Shown here: one piece after another, positions 44,011-52,701 of the stretch
Layout of the letters: every line of letters starts with the position of its first letter
Position numbering within the stretch: the stretch's first letter is position 1
Origin: Microbispora sp. H13382
GTDB taxonomy: Bacteria; Actinomycetota; Actinomycetes; Streptosporangiales; Streptosporangiaceae
Length of the DNA: 64,000 nucleotides
Direction: 5' to 3'
Assembly: GCF_014161445.1 (NCBI RefSeq)
Contig: NZ_JABBXA010000007.1
Span: forward strand, 124,001 to 188,000
Program-made: the position numbers and the translations under genes
The notes under the pieces: generated by a model
Databases searched by the model: none
Seen by the model: only the letters and a program-made list of their open reading frames with translations
What the model was told of the DNA's origin: nothing

Positions 44011-45255
44011 TCAGTCCCTGACGAGCAGGGCCACGCACTCCACGTGGTGGGTCATCGGATACTGGTCGAAGGCCCGCAGGTCCTCCAGCCGGTAGCCGTG
44101 CTGACCGAACCACGCGACGTCCCTGGCCAGCGTCGCCGGGTCGCACGAGACGTACACCACGCGCGAGGCCTCGAGGGCGGCGACGCGCTCGACCACCGGG
44201 CGGCCGAGCCCCGCGCGGGGCGGGTCGGCCACGACCAGGTCGGCCCGGTCGATCCGCAGCCGGTCGAGCGCCTCCTCGACCCTGCCCCGCTCGACCCGCG
44301 CCTGCGGCAGGTCGCGCAGGTTGAACCGGGCGTCCTGCGCCGCCTGCGGCTCGGACTCGATGCCGAGCACGGCCCCCTCCGGGCCGACCGCCCCGGCCAG
44401 CGCGGCGGCGAACAGGCCGGCGCCGCAGTACAGGTCGAGCGCCCACTCCCCCGGCTCGGGCCGGCCGAAGTCGAGCACCGCGTCGAGCAGCGTGGCCGCC
44501 GCACCCGGGTGGACCTGCCAGAACCCGCTGGCGGTGACCCGGAAGTCCCGTTCACCCACCCGCTCGGTGAGCGAGGCCCGGCCGCGCAGCGCGCGTGTGC
44601 CCCGCCTGCCCTCGTCGAGCAGGACCGCGGCGTCCACGTCCGGGATGACCGCCCTGCGGCGCGGCTCGGGTTCGACGATCACGGCGCGCTCGCCGCCCGA
44701 GGCCGCCACCACCTCGACCGAGGCGGCTCCCGGCCAGGCGAGGCGTTCCGCGCCGACGCCCTCGACGGCGGGGTGCGCGATGAGGCACTCGGTGACGTGC
44801 TCGATCTCGTGCGACCGGTGCTTGCGCAGCCCGGCCGTGCCGTCCCGGTCCACGGCGAACCGGACGCGGGTGCGCCACCCGAGGCCGTCCTCCGACCCCG
44901 GCACCTCCTCGACCACGACCTTGATGTCCAGGCCCGCCAGCCGCCGGAACTGCTCGGCGACCACGTCGGCCTTGAGCCGGCGCTGCGCCTCCAGCGACGC
45001 GTGCTGCCAGTCGCAGCCGCCGCACCGGCCGGGGCCGGCGAACGGACAGGGCGGCGTGACCCGGTCGGGTGAGGGCTCCAGGATCTCGACGGCGTCGGCC
45101 CGCAGGAACCGCGCGGTCTCCTCGGTCACCTCGGCCACGACCCGCTCGCCGGGCAGGGCGTGCCGGACGAACACCACCCGGCCCTCGTGCCTGGCCACGC
45201 ACCAGCCGCCGTTGGCGACGGCGTTCACCGTCAGCTCGAGCCGTCCCTTGTTCAT
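44011..45255 (-). CDS. TRAM-domain RNA m5U methyltransferase
   Basis: A 414-residue RlmCD/TrmA-like enzyme. The N-terminal TRAM domain (NKGRLELTVNAVANGGWCVARHEGRVVFVRHALPGERV) is followed by an Fe-S cysteine set (CPFAGPGRCGGCDWQH), a SAM domain (LDLYCGAGLFAAALA) and the catalytic SCDPATLARD with the Cys nucleophile. It methylates a uridine in rRNA or tRNA. ATG 45255 is chosen over an upstream start since it begins at the TRAM domain. It is the homologue of Rv2689c by position, next to the APC permease. Confidence 0.93.
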   Translation of the reverse strand: MNKGRLELTVNAVANGGWCVARHEGRVVFVRHALPGERVVAEVTEETARFLRADAVEILEPSPDRVTPPCPFAGPGRCGGCDWQHASLEAQRRLKADVVAEQFRRLAGLDIKVVVEEVPGSEDGLGWRTRVRFAVDRDGTAGLRKHRSHEIEHVTECLIAHPAVEGVGAERLAWPGAASVEVVAASGGERAVIVEPEPRRRAVIPDVDAAVLLDEGRRGTRALRGRASLTERVGERDFRVTASGFWQVHPGAAATLLDAVLDFGRPEPGEWALDLYCGAGLFAAALAGAVGPEGAVLGIESEPQAAQDARFNLRDLPQARVERGRVEEALDRLRIDRADLVVADPPRAGLGRPVVERVAALEASRVVYVSCDPATLARDVAWFGQHGYRLEDLRAFDQYPMTHHVECVALLVRD

Positions 45256-45330
45256 CCGGTCGGCCTCTCTCGTCTCGTCATCGGTCTTGAAATGTGCGGC
45301 ATGCCGCACCGGTCGCAGGCGGACGGACTG

Positions 45331-47373
45331 TCACGTCTTGACCTGCGTGTCCTTCGGCGGCGGCTGGTAGGAGCGGCGGGACGCGCCGGGCGCGACCGGC
45401 TCCCTGCGGCCCTTGAGACGGTCGGAGGAGGCGAGCTGGAACGGCACGCTCGTGACCATGACCCCGGGCTTGAACAACAGCCGGCCCTTGAGCCGCAACG
45501 CGCTCTGGTTGTGCAGAAGGTGTTCCCACCAGCGGCCGACCACGTACTCGGGGATGTAGACCGTCACGACGTCGCGCGGCGAGCGCCGCCGCAGCGACTT
45601 CACGTAGTCGAGCACGGGACCGGTGATCTCCCGGTACGGCGAGTCGAGGATCTTCAGCGGTACGTCGATGCCGCGCCGGTCCCACTCCTCCCTGAGCCTG
45701 TTCGCCTCGTCGGCGTCCACCATGACGGTCACGGCCTCCAGGCTCGACGGGCGGGTCGCCCTGGCGTACGCGAGCGCGCGCAGCGTCGGCTTGTGGATCT
45801 TCGAGACGAGCACGATCGCGTGGTTGCGAGCCGGCAGCATCGACTCGTCGATCTCGCTCTCCTCCGGCGCGGCGAGCTCCTCGGCGACCCGGTCGTAGTG
45901 CCGCCTGATGCCCTTCATCATCAGGAACAGCACCGGCATCGCGATGCAGACGATGTACGCCCCGTGGGTGAACTTGGTGGCGAGCACGACGACGAGCACG
46001 AGCGCGGTCATGATCGCACCGAAGCCGTTGATCAGCCGCGAGCGCATCATGTGGAAGCGCGCCCTCGCGTCGCTCTCGGTCCTCAGGTGACGGGTCCAGT
46101 GCCGGACCATGCCGATCTGGCTGAGGGTGAACGAGACGAACACCCCGACGATGTAGAGGTTGAGCAGCTTGCTCACGTCCGCGTCGAACGCCCAGATAAG
46201 CAGGCAGGCCCCGGCCGCGAGGATGACGATGCCGTTGCTGAAGGCGAGGCGGTCGCCCCGGGTGTGGAGCTGACGCGGCAGGTAGCGGTCCTGGGCGAGG
46301 ATCGACCCGAGCACCGGGAAGCCGTTGAACGCGGTGTTGGCCGCCAGGAACAGGATGAGGGCGGTCACCGCGGCGATCACGACGAACAGGACCGAGCCGT
46401 TGCCGAAGACGGCCGACGCGACCTGCGCGATGATCGGCTGCTGGTAGTAGCCGGGCCCGGCCGGGTGACCGTTGATGATGATGTCCCTGGCCGCGGTGGC
46501 GGGGTCGGCCACCGTCACCCCGGACTTCAGGCCGAGGAAGATGATCCCGCTGAACATCGTGACCGCGATGAGGCCCATCATCAGCAGCGTCGTCGCGGCG
46601 TTCCTGCTCTTGGGCTTGCGGAAGGCCGGCACGCCGTTGCTGATCGCCTCGACACCGGTCAGCGCCGCGCAGCCGGAGGAGAAGGCGCGCAGCACCAGGA
46701 ACGCCAGCGCGAACCCGGCCAGGTCCGCCTGCTCGGCGACGAGTTTGTAGTCCGCCGTCGGGGCACGTAGCTCCTCGCCCAGTACGACCAGGCGGAACAG
46801 CCCCCACAGGATCATGCCGATGACCGCGGCCATGAAGGCGTAGGTCGGAACAGCGAAAGCGACACCCGATTCCCGGATGCCGCGCAGGTTCATGATGGTC
46901 AGCAGTACGACGATGGCTATCGCTACCAAGGGGCGATGCTCGGCGACGAAGGGAATCGTCGCGCCCACGTAGTCGGCGCCGTTGGCGACCGACACCGCCA
47001 CGGTCAGCACGTAGTCGACGAGCAGGGCGCTCGCGACGGTCAGCCCCGCCGTCGGTCCCAGGTTCGTCGTGGCCACCTCGTAGTCGCCGCCGCCGCTGGG
47101 GTAGGCGTGCACGTTCTGCCGGTAGGACGCCACCACGACGAGCATGACGAGGACGACCCCCGCCGCGACCCACGGGCTGATGCTGTAGAGGCCGACCCCG
47201 GCGATCGACAGGATGATCAGGATCTCCTGCGGCGCGTACGCCACAGAAGACAGTGCGTCACTGGCGAAGACGGGCAGCGCCACACGCTTGGGCAGCAGCT
47301 GATGGTGGAGCGCGGTGCTTCGCAGAGCCCGCCCCACGAGGAGCCGCTTGACAAGATCTGGCACCTTGGACAC
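45331..47373 (-). CDS. KimA-like APC permease, putative potassium importer
   Basis: A 680-residue APC-superfamily transporter: 12 helices (about 30-480) and a soluble C-terminal domain (about 490-680) with a universal-stress-like fold (HAIVLVSKIHKPTLRALAYARATRPSSLEAVTVMVDADEANRLREEW). This composition is that of KimA/YdaO, the proton-potassium symporter whose cytoplasmic domain binds cyclic di-AMP in Bacillus. It is divergent from two TrkA-type potassium proteins 107 bases away, in the order of Rv2690c-ceoB-ceoC. Potassium specificity is inferred from this setting. Confidence 0.85.
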   Translation of the reverse strand: MSKVPDLVKRLLVGRALRSTALHHQLLPKRVALPVFASDALSSVAYAPQEILIILSIAGVGLYSISPWVAAGVVLVMLVVVASYRQNVHAYPSGGGDYEVATTNLGPTAGLTVASALLVDYVLTVAVSVANGADYVGATIPFVAEHRPLVAIAIVVLLTIMNLRGIRESGVAFAVPTYAFMAAVIGMILWGLFRLVVLGEELRAPTADYKLVAEQADLAGFALAFLVLRAFSSGCAALTGVEAISNGVPAFRKPKSRNAATTLLMMGLIAVTMFSGIIFLGLKSGVTVADPATAARDIIINGHPAGPGYYQQPIIAQVASAVFGNGSVLFVVIAAVTALILFLAANTAFNGFPVLGSILAQDRYLPRQLHTRGDRLAFSNGIVILAAGACLLIWAFDADVSKLLNLYIVGVFVSFTLSQIGMVRHWTRHLRTESDARARFHMMRSRLINGFGAIMTALVLVVVLATKFTHGAYIVCIAMPVLFLMMKGIRRHYDRVAEELAAPEESEIDESMLPARNHAIVLVSKIHKPTLRALAYARATRPSSLEAVTVMVDADEANRLREEWDRRGIDVPLKILDSPYREITGPVLDYVKSLRRRSPRDVVTVYIPEYVVGRWWEHLLHNQSALRLKGRLLFKPGVMVTSVPFQLASSDRLKGRREPVAPGASRRSYQPPPKDTQVKT

Positions 47374-47479
47374 GTCTGTTGAGCCTAGTCCCCCCGTGTC
47401 GTGCCCGGGTCATGCGGTGCGCCATGAGGGCGACATACTGTCTGCAATAGGAGACCGCCACAACCCACGGCGGGGGAGC

Positions 47480-48148
47480 ATGCATATTGTGATCATGGGA
47501 TGCGGACGGGTCGGCTCGACCCTGGCGCACATCCTTGAGGACAACGGGCACTCGGTCGCCGTGATCGACCGTGACCCGCAGGCCTTCCGGCGGCTGCGGG
47601 CAGGCTTCCGGGGCCGCAGGGTAACCGGCATCGGCTTCGACCGCGACGTCCTGGAAGAGGCCGGCATCGCCTCGGCCGCCTCCTTCGTGGCCGTCAGCAG
47701 CGGGGACAACTCCAACATCATCTCCGCCCGGGTCGCCCGGGAGATGTTCGGCGTGGACAACGTGGTCGCCCGCATCTACGACCCCCGCCGGGCCGAGGTC
47801 TACCAGCGGCTCGGCATCCCCACCGTGGCGACGGTCCGCTGGACCGCCGACCAGATCCTGCGCCGGGTGCTGCCCGAGGGCGCGGAACCCCTCTGGCGGG
47901 ACCCGACCGGTACGGTCGTCCTCGCTGAGGTGGTCTTCCACCAGGGCTGGATCGGCACCCGGGCCAGGGGGATCGAGAACGTCACCGGCGCGCGCGTGGC
48001 CTTCCTCAACCGCATGGGCGAGGCGCTCGTGCCGAAGGACGCGACCGTCGTCCAGGAAGGGGACATCCTCCACCTGGTCGCCGCCGAGAACGACATGGAC
48101 CGCATCAACAAGATGCTGTCCGCCCCGCCGTCCGACGAGGAGCACTGA
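47480..48148 (+). CDS. ceoB: TrkA-type potassium uptake regulator CeoB
   Basis: A 222-residue protein with an N-terminal RCK/TrkA_N Rossmann domain (MHIVIMGCGRVGSTLAHILEDNGHSVAVIDRD, binding NAD or nucleotide) and a C-terminal TrkA_C domain (VVFHQGWIGTRARGIENVTGARVAFLNRMGEALVP). It gates a potassium transporter in response to the energy or nucleotide state. ATG 47480 follows GGGGGAGC. The TGA stop overlaps the next start (TGATG). It is the homologue of Rv2691 by order. Confidence 0.92.
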   Translation: MHIVIMGCGRVGSTLAHILEDNGHSVAVIDRDPQAFRRLRAGFRGRRVTGIGFDRDVLEEAGIASAASFVAVSSGDNSNIISARVAREMFGVDNVVARIYDPRRAEVYQRLGIPTVATVRWTADQILRRVLPEGAEPLWRDPTGTVVLAEVVFHQGWIGTRARGIENVTGARVAFLNRMGEALVPKDATVVQEGDILHLVAAENDMDRINKMLSAPPSDEEH

Positions 48149-48816
48149 TGCGCGTCACCATCGCCGGCGCCGGAGCCGTCGGCCGCTCCATCGCGGCGGA
48201 GCTCCTGGAGAACGGCCACGAGGTCCTGCTCATCGACATCGACCCCCACGCCATCAAGATCGACAGTGTGCCGCGGGCCGAGTGGCTGCTGGCCGACGCC
48301 TGCGAGATCTCCTCACTGGACGAGGCCGGGCTGAACAGCTGCCAGGTCGTGATCGCCGCCTCCGGCGACGACAAGGTCAACCTCGTGGTCTCGCTGCTCG
48401 CCAAGACCGAGTACGGCGTGCCGCGGGTGGTCGCCCGGGTCAACCACCCCAAGAACGAGTGGCTGTTCAACGAGTCGTGGGGCGTGGACGTCGCGGTCTC
48501 CACCCCGCGTCTGCTGTCGGCCCTGGTCGAGGAGGCGGTCAGCGTCGGCGACCTGGTGCGTCTCATGACCTTCCGGCAGGGTCAGGCCAACCTGGTGGAG
48601 CTCACGCTGGCCGAGGACGCGCCGGTGGTGGGCCAGCGGGCGGGCTCGGTGCCGTGGCCGGTGGACGCCGCCCTCGTGGCGATCCTGCGCGAGGGCCGGG
48701 TGCTGGTCCCCTCGGCCGACGACCCGCTGGAGGTCGGCGACGAGCTGCTGTTCGTGGCCAACCAGGAGGTCGAGCACGAGCTCACCGTCCTGCTGTCGGC
48801 CCACGGACGTTCCTGA
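48148..48816 (+). CDS. ceoC: TrkA-type potassium uptake regulator CeoC
   Basis: A 222-residue second TrkA protein, translationally coupled to the first. The Rossmann start MRVTIAGAGAVGRSIAAELLENGHEVLLIDID and a TrkA_C end (VELTLAEDAPVVGQRAGSVPWPVDAALVAILREGRVLVP) are intact. The pair likely forms hetero-octameric gating rings. No Trk channel subunit is next to them; the KimA-like permease may be the partner, or a distant TrkH. A terminator with a U-rich tail follows at 48831. Confidence 0.92.
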   Translation: MRVTIAGAGAVGRSIAAELLENGHEVLLIDIDPHAIKIDSVPRAEWLLADACEISSLDEAGLNSCQVVIAASGDDKVNLVVSLLAKTEYGVPRVVARVNHPKNEWLFNESWGVDVAVSTPRLLSALVEEAVSVGDLVRLMTFRQGQANLVELTLAEDAPVVGQRAGSVPWPVDAALVAILREGRVLVPSADDPLEVGDELLFVANQEVEHELTVLLSAHGRS

Positions 48817-48830
48817 CCCGCACGAACTCA

Positions 48831-48865
48831 GGCCCCGGGACACGCGCCCGGGGCCTTCCTTCTTC
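48831..48865 (+). terminator. Intrinsic terminator with T-rich tail
   Basis: GGCCCCGGG (48831-48839), a 7-base loop and CCCGGGGCC (48847-48855) are followed by TTCCTTCTTC. It lies between ceoC and the convergent DUF3159 gene. Confidence 0.9.
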
Positions 48866-48873
48866 GCGTTCCG

Positions 48874-49566
48874 TCAGACGGACGGCTGAACGGGCGGCTG
48901 GGCGGACGGCTGGAGACCGGGCTCGATCGGGGTGCGGCCCCGGGCGAGCACCCACACCATCGCGGCCAGCGCCGCGACCTGCAGCGGCCAGCCCAAGGCG
49001 ATCTTGGCCACGCCGAGAGCGGTCACGTGGTCCGCCCAGTAGAGCGGCAGTTGGACCACCACCCGCAGCAGGCAGGGCAGCATGAGCAGCCACGTCAGCC
49101 GCGAGCACAGCCGGACCAGCGCGGAGTCGTTGTGCCAGGCCGTCGGGTCGCCGGTCACCGAACCGATCAGGAACCCCACGACCGGCCAGCGGACCACGAT
49201 CGACAGCAGCATGCCGGCGGCGTAGGCCCCGTTGTAGAGGATCCCCGGCAGGAACACGTCCTTGGCGTCGCCGGTGCGGGTCGCGAAGAACGCGCCGATG
49301 CCGATGCCGACAAGGCTGTTGAGCACGAACTGCGGCGTCGTGCGCTGCGCGAGCCGCACCAGCAGGAGCACCACCGCCGAGGCGATGCCGACGATCAGCG
49401 AGGCCTTCAGCTGGCTGGTGCCCACCCACGTGCCGGTGAAGGCGATCGTGGGCACGGCCGCCTCGACGATCCCGCGCCTGCCGCCCAGCGCCTTGCTCAT
49501 CTGGGCACGAACGGCCGCCTCAACGGTGGCGTGCGCCGCAGGGGCCGTCATGTCGGCTGTGCTCAT
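48874..49566 (-). CDS. DUF3159 membrane protein
   Basis: A 230-residue protein with about five to six hydrophobic helices after a soluble N-terminus. The pattern LGGRRGIVEAAVPTIAFTGTW...LKASLIVGIASAVVLLLVRL and a FFATRTGDAKDVFLPGIL loop define the family (Rv2693c-like). ATG 49566 has GGAGA just upstream. Function is unknown. It follows the OB-fold gene by 16 bases in the same direction, so they share an operon. Confidence 0.9.
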   Translation of the reverse strand: MSTADMTAPAAHATVEAAVRAQMSKALGGRRGIVEAAVPTIAFTGTWVGTSQLKASLIVGIASAVVLLLVRLAQRTTPQFVLNSLVGIGIGAFFATRTGDAKDVFLPGILYNGAYAAGMLLSIVVRWPVVGFLIGSVTGDPTAWHNDSALVRLCSRLTWLLMLPCLLRVVVQLPLYWADHVTALGVAKIALGWPLQVAALAAMVWVLARGRTPIEPGLQPSAQPPVQPSV

Positions 49567-49582
49567 ACGGTCTCCAGAGAGA

Positions 49583-49975
49583 TCAAGGGCCACCGGCCGG
49601 GCGTAGCTCGTAACGGGGGTTGAACATGACCTTGCGGCCGTCCTGGACGCTGACCAGCCCTTCGGCCCGCACCACCCGGCCCGGCTCGATGCCGGCGATC
49701 TTCCGGCGGCCGAGCCAGACCAGGTCGATCACGTCCGACCCGTCGTACAGCTCCGCCTCGAGGGCCGGCGCGCCGCCGCGCGGGCGGAGGGTGACGGTGC
49801 GCAGCGTGCCCGCGACGCAGGTGCGCTGACGCTCACCGCACCGGGCGATGGGTGTGGCCCCCTGCTGCTCCAGGTCCTCCTGGAGCTCGGCGGCCTCCAG
49901 TTCGGCCTGGCTGGTGGTCAGCCGTCGGAAGAAGCCCCGCAGTCCGCCTCGTCTGGCAGGCTCCGGCGTGCCCAT
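49583..49975 (-). CDS. OB-fold nucleic-acid-binding domain protein
   Basis: A 130-residue protein. An N-terminal basic, helical part (RRGGLRGFFRRLTTSQAELEAAELQEDLEQQG) precedes an OB-fold (RCGERQRTCVAGTLRTVTLRPR through KVMFNPRYEL) of the RecG-wedge-like type seen in Rv2694c. It probably binds nucleic acid or acts with the DUF3159 protein; nothing more can be said. It is co-directional with DUF3159 and DUF3710. Confidence 0.85.
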   Translation of the reverse strand: MGTPEPARRGGLRGFFRRLTTSQAELEAAELQEDLEQQGATPIARCGERQRTCVAGTLRTVTLRPRGGAPALEAELYDGSDVIDLVWLGRRKIAGIEPGRVVRAEGLVSVQDGRKVMFNPRYELRPAGGP

Positions 49976-50146
49976 CGGTCACTCACCCAGCTTCCTCCCC
50001 CTGCGGGGGATTCGTCGTCCCGGCTTCCAGCCTAGGCCCGTCGTTTCCCACCGCAGCATACGTGAGCCGCAGACGGGCCAGAAGGACGGTCAGGGCAGGG
50101 CTTGCTCCTCGATTCGGTCAACCGGCGCGCCGCCCCGCGGCGCAGG

Positions 50147-50830
50147 TCAGCGGATCTCGCTGATCTCGGGACCGCGTTCGAAGGGCCGGAACTCCTGGCG
50201 GCCCCCCTGCTCCTCCATGGCATGCCGCGCCTCGGCCGGCAGGCGGAGCTGGATCGCCTCCCTGGGCGGCATCGGCTCGTCGCCGCGCACGACGACGATG
50301 TCGCGCACGACGTCCTCCAGGATTCGCGCCGCCTCCGGATCGACCGCCGCCCTACCGCTGATCACGGCCCGCAGGAACCAGCGCGGCCCGTCGACGCCGA
50401 CGTAGCGCACCGGCTGCCGTCCCTGCGCCTGGCCCTGTGCGGGCACCTCGGCCGCGATCTCGGGGCCGAACGGGCCGTCCCGCTCCTCGGCCGCTCCGCC
50501 CGCGGCCACCACCTCGCGGGCCAGCTCGGCCCGCACCTCGTTCCAGATCCCGCTGCGCTTGGGCGCGGCGAAGGCGTTCACCTGCAGGGCGCTCTCCTCG
50601 ACCAGGACGATCACACCGTCGACCTGGTCGCCCGCCATGCTGAGCTGGATCTCGAACCCGGGGCCGACGGGCAGGCGCAGGCCCCCCAGGTCCACTCGCT
50701 CGGCCTCCGGATAGTCGTCGCCGGAGTCCCAGGGGCCCGTCGTCCGCGCCGGGGCGGGGCTTTCCTCCCGCCCGACGGCTGCTGCGGTCTCCTCCTCCGC
50801 GCGTCGCCGGCGTCGCAACACTTGTCTCAC
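50147..50830 (-). CDS. DUF3710 protein
   Basis: A 227-residue protein with a basic start (MRQVLRRRRRAEEE), an acidic linker, and the DUF3710 core (VDLGGLRLPVGPGFEIQLSM, ALQVNAFAAPKRSGIWNEVRAELA, VRYVGVDGPRWFLRAVISGRAAVDP, with the repeated aromatic/Gly pattern of the family). No catalytic site is recognisable. It lies 38 bases downstream of dut, matching the dut-Rv2696c arrangement; an operon is likely. Confidence 0.9.
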   Translation of the reverse strand: MRQVLRRRRRAEEETAAAVGREESPAPARTTGPWDSGDDYPEAERVDLGGLRLPVGPGFEIQLSMAGDQVDGVIVLVEESALQVNAFAAPKRSGIWNEVRAELAREVVAAGGAAEERDGPFGPEIAAEVPAQGQAQGRQPVRYVGVDGPRWFLRAVISGRAAVDPEAARILEDVVRDIVVVRGDEPMPPREAIQLRLPAEARHAMEEQGGRQEFRPFERGPEISEIR

Positions 50831-50868
50831 TCTCCTCGCATCGTGGCCCGTTCCCGGGCCCCGCGGTG

Positions 50869-51309
50869 TCAGCTCCCCGTCGAGCCGAACCCGTTCGTGC
50901 CCCGTACGGAGCCGGGCAACCGGTCGACCTCGTAGAACGCCGCCCGTTCCACCCGCTGGACGACGAGCTGAGCGATGCGGTCGCCGCGCCGGAGCCGTAC
51001 CGCGTCCTTGGCGTCGGTATTGATCATCGTCACCCTGATCTCGCCCCGGTAGCCGGCGTCGATCGTGCCCGGCGCGTTGACCAGCGTGACACCGTGCCGG
51101 GCCGCCAGGCCCGAACGCGGGTGGACGAAGGCGGCGTAGCCGTCCGGCAGCGCGATGGCGACACCGGTCCGCACGACCGCCCGCTCACCGGGCAGCAGCT
51201 CGACGTCCTCCGCCGCGTACAGGTCAGCCCCGGCGTCACCGGGATGGGCGTACGACGGGAGCGGAAGGCCGGGGTCGAGCCGGTGTATCAGGATCTCGAC
51301 ATCGCTCAT
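50869..51309 (-). CDS. dut: dUTP diphosphatase
   Basis: A 146-residue trimeric dUTPase. All five motifs can be followed: [32 protein letters not shown] with the catalytic Asp, GDRIAQLVV, and the C-terminal [11 protein letters not shown] lid. It hydrolyses dUTP to dUMP, keeping uracil out of DNA and feeding thymidylate synthesis. ATG 51309; the AI-2E-type permease gene ends 11 bases upstream. It fits with mug elsewhere in the window, which acts on uracil in DNA. Confidence 0.97.
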   Translation of the reverse strand: MSDVEILIHRLDPGLPLPSYAHPGDAGADLYAAEDVELLPGERAVVRTGVAIALPDGYAAFVHPRSGLAARHGVTLVNAPGTIDAGYRGEIRVTMINTDAKDAVRLRRGDRIAQLVVQRVERAAFYEVDRLPGSVRGTNGFGSTGS

Positions 51310-51320
51310 GAGGCAAGACC

Positions 51321-52556
51321 CTACCCGTTGCGCTGGGGGGACACCGCCTCTCCCGCTCCGGAGGACGGGCGTGCCGTCTCCGGTTCCTGCCCGCTCTGCC
51401 CGGGGGCGGCGGGCTCCGGCTCCTGGGAGGGTGCGGACTTCGGAAGGCCGGCCTCTTCGGCGCCGGGCGGGCCGCCTTCGGCCGGCGGCTCGATCTCGGG
51501 CTGGGCGCGGCGCAGCTCGGGCAGCGCGCGGTAGATGACCGCCGTGAGCGGCACGGCCACCACGGCGCCCGCGATGCCGCCGAGCACACCGCCCACCGCG
51601 AGGACGAGGATGATCGCCAAGGGGTGGAACTCCAGGGCCCGGCCGACGATGAGCGGCTGGAGCACGTGGTTTTCCAGCTGCTGCTCGACCACGAGGACGC
51701 CGACGAAGATCAACGCGTAGACCCAGCCCTGGGAGCCGAAGGTCACCAGCGTCGCGATGCCGCCCGCCAGCAGGATGCCGACGACCGGGACGAAGCTCGC
51801 CAGGAAGACGAGCACCGCGAGGGGCGCCCACAGCGGCACCCGCATCCCGGCGAGCACCACTCCGATCACGACTCCGTGGATGGCCGCGACCGCGACCGTG
51901 CCGTGCACATAGTGCGAGATCGTCGCCCAGGCCGCCCGGCCCGCCCGGTCCACCCGCGGCGCGGTGCCGCCGAAGGCGCGCAGGAACCAGCCCCAGATCC
52001 GTTCGCCGTCCTTCAGCAGGAAGAAGGTCACGAAGAGGATCAGCACGATCGAGGTGAGCACCTCGACGACCGCGGTGGCGCCGCTCAGCACCGTGCTGGT
52101 GATCTGACTGCGGTACTGGGTGATCTGGCTGCTGAGCTGGTCCACGAAGTCGGCGATCTGCGCCTCCTTCAGGTGGAGGGGACCGTGCAGCAGCCAGTCC
52201 TGGACGTTGCGCACGGTGACCTGGATCTGCAGGACCAGCCGGGGGAACTCCTCGTTCGCCCGCACGCCGATCAGGAATCCGATGCCGACTATCAACGCGA
52301 GGCCCAGCAGCATCGTGATCCACGTCGCGTAGATCGGCCGGAGCCCGGCGGAGCGCAGCCGTCGCGTCAGCGGATAAAGCAGGGCCGCGAGCAGCAGCGC
52401 CACGACCACCGGCATGACGACGAAGCTGATCCTGCCGATGATCTGCCACAGGAAGTAGACCATCGCGCCGAGCAGCAGCAGCCGCCAACTCCACGCGGCC
52501 ATCGTGGCCAGGGTCGGCGGAACCCTCTCATGGGTACTGCGGTTAGACGGGATCAC
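51321..52556 (-). CDS. AI-2E family transporter
   Basis: A 411-residue membrane protein with about eight helices and the family pattern ([35 protein letters not shown] near the start; [58 protein letters not shown] near the end). The C-terminal 65 residues form an acidic, Pro/Glu/Ser-rich tail. The family is named for autoinducer-2 export but includes Na+/H+ antiporters and efflux proteins; the substrate is unknown. The GTG start at 52556 is only moderately supported; MAAWSWR (residue 19) is a possible later start. Confidence 0.88.
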   Translation of the reverse strand: MIPSNRSTHERVPPTLATMAAWSWRLLLLGAMVYFLWQIIGRISFVVMPVVVALLLAALLYPLTRRLRSAGLRPIYATWITMLLGLALIVGIGFLIGVRANEEFPRLVLQIQVTVRNVQDWLLHGPLHLKEAQIADFVDQLSSQITQYRSQITSTVLSGATAVVEVLTSIVLILFVTFFLLKDGERIWGWFLRAFGGTAPRVDRAGRAAWATISHYVHGTVAVAAIHGVVIGVVLAGMRVPLWAPLAVLVFLASFVPVVGILLAGGIATLVTFGSQGWVYALIFVGVLVVEQQLENHVLQPLIVGRALEFHPLAIILVLAVGGVLGGIAGAVVAVPLTAVIYRALPELRRAQPEIEPPAEGGPPGAEEAGLPKSAPSQEPEPAAPGQSGQEPETARPSSGAGEAVSPQRNG

Positions 52557-52701
52557 GGATCCAGCCTGGCATGTCGGCGGGCACGGCGCGCGGCCGTTTT
52601 ACCCGTGATTGGGGATCGATTCGGCGCGATCCGCGGCCGGCCGCCGCGCCGCCGCGCCGCGGGATCGCCCCGCGGCGCGGCGGTGGCCGGCGGCGTCGTC
52701 G

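Noticed and set aside
47374-47479. Cyclic di-AMP (ydaO) riboswitch upstream of the KimA-like gene
   Set aside because: The divergent gap is only 106 bases, too short for that riboswitch plus promoters, and no characteristic stems are visible.
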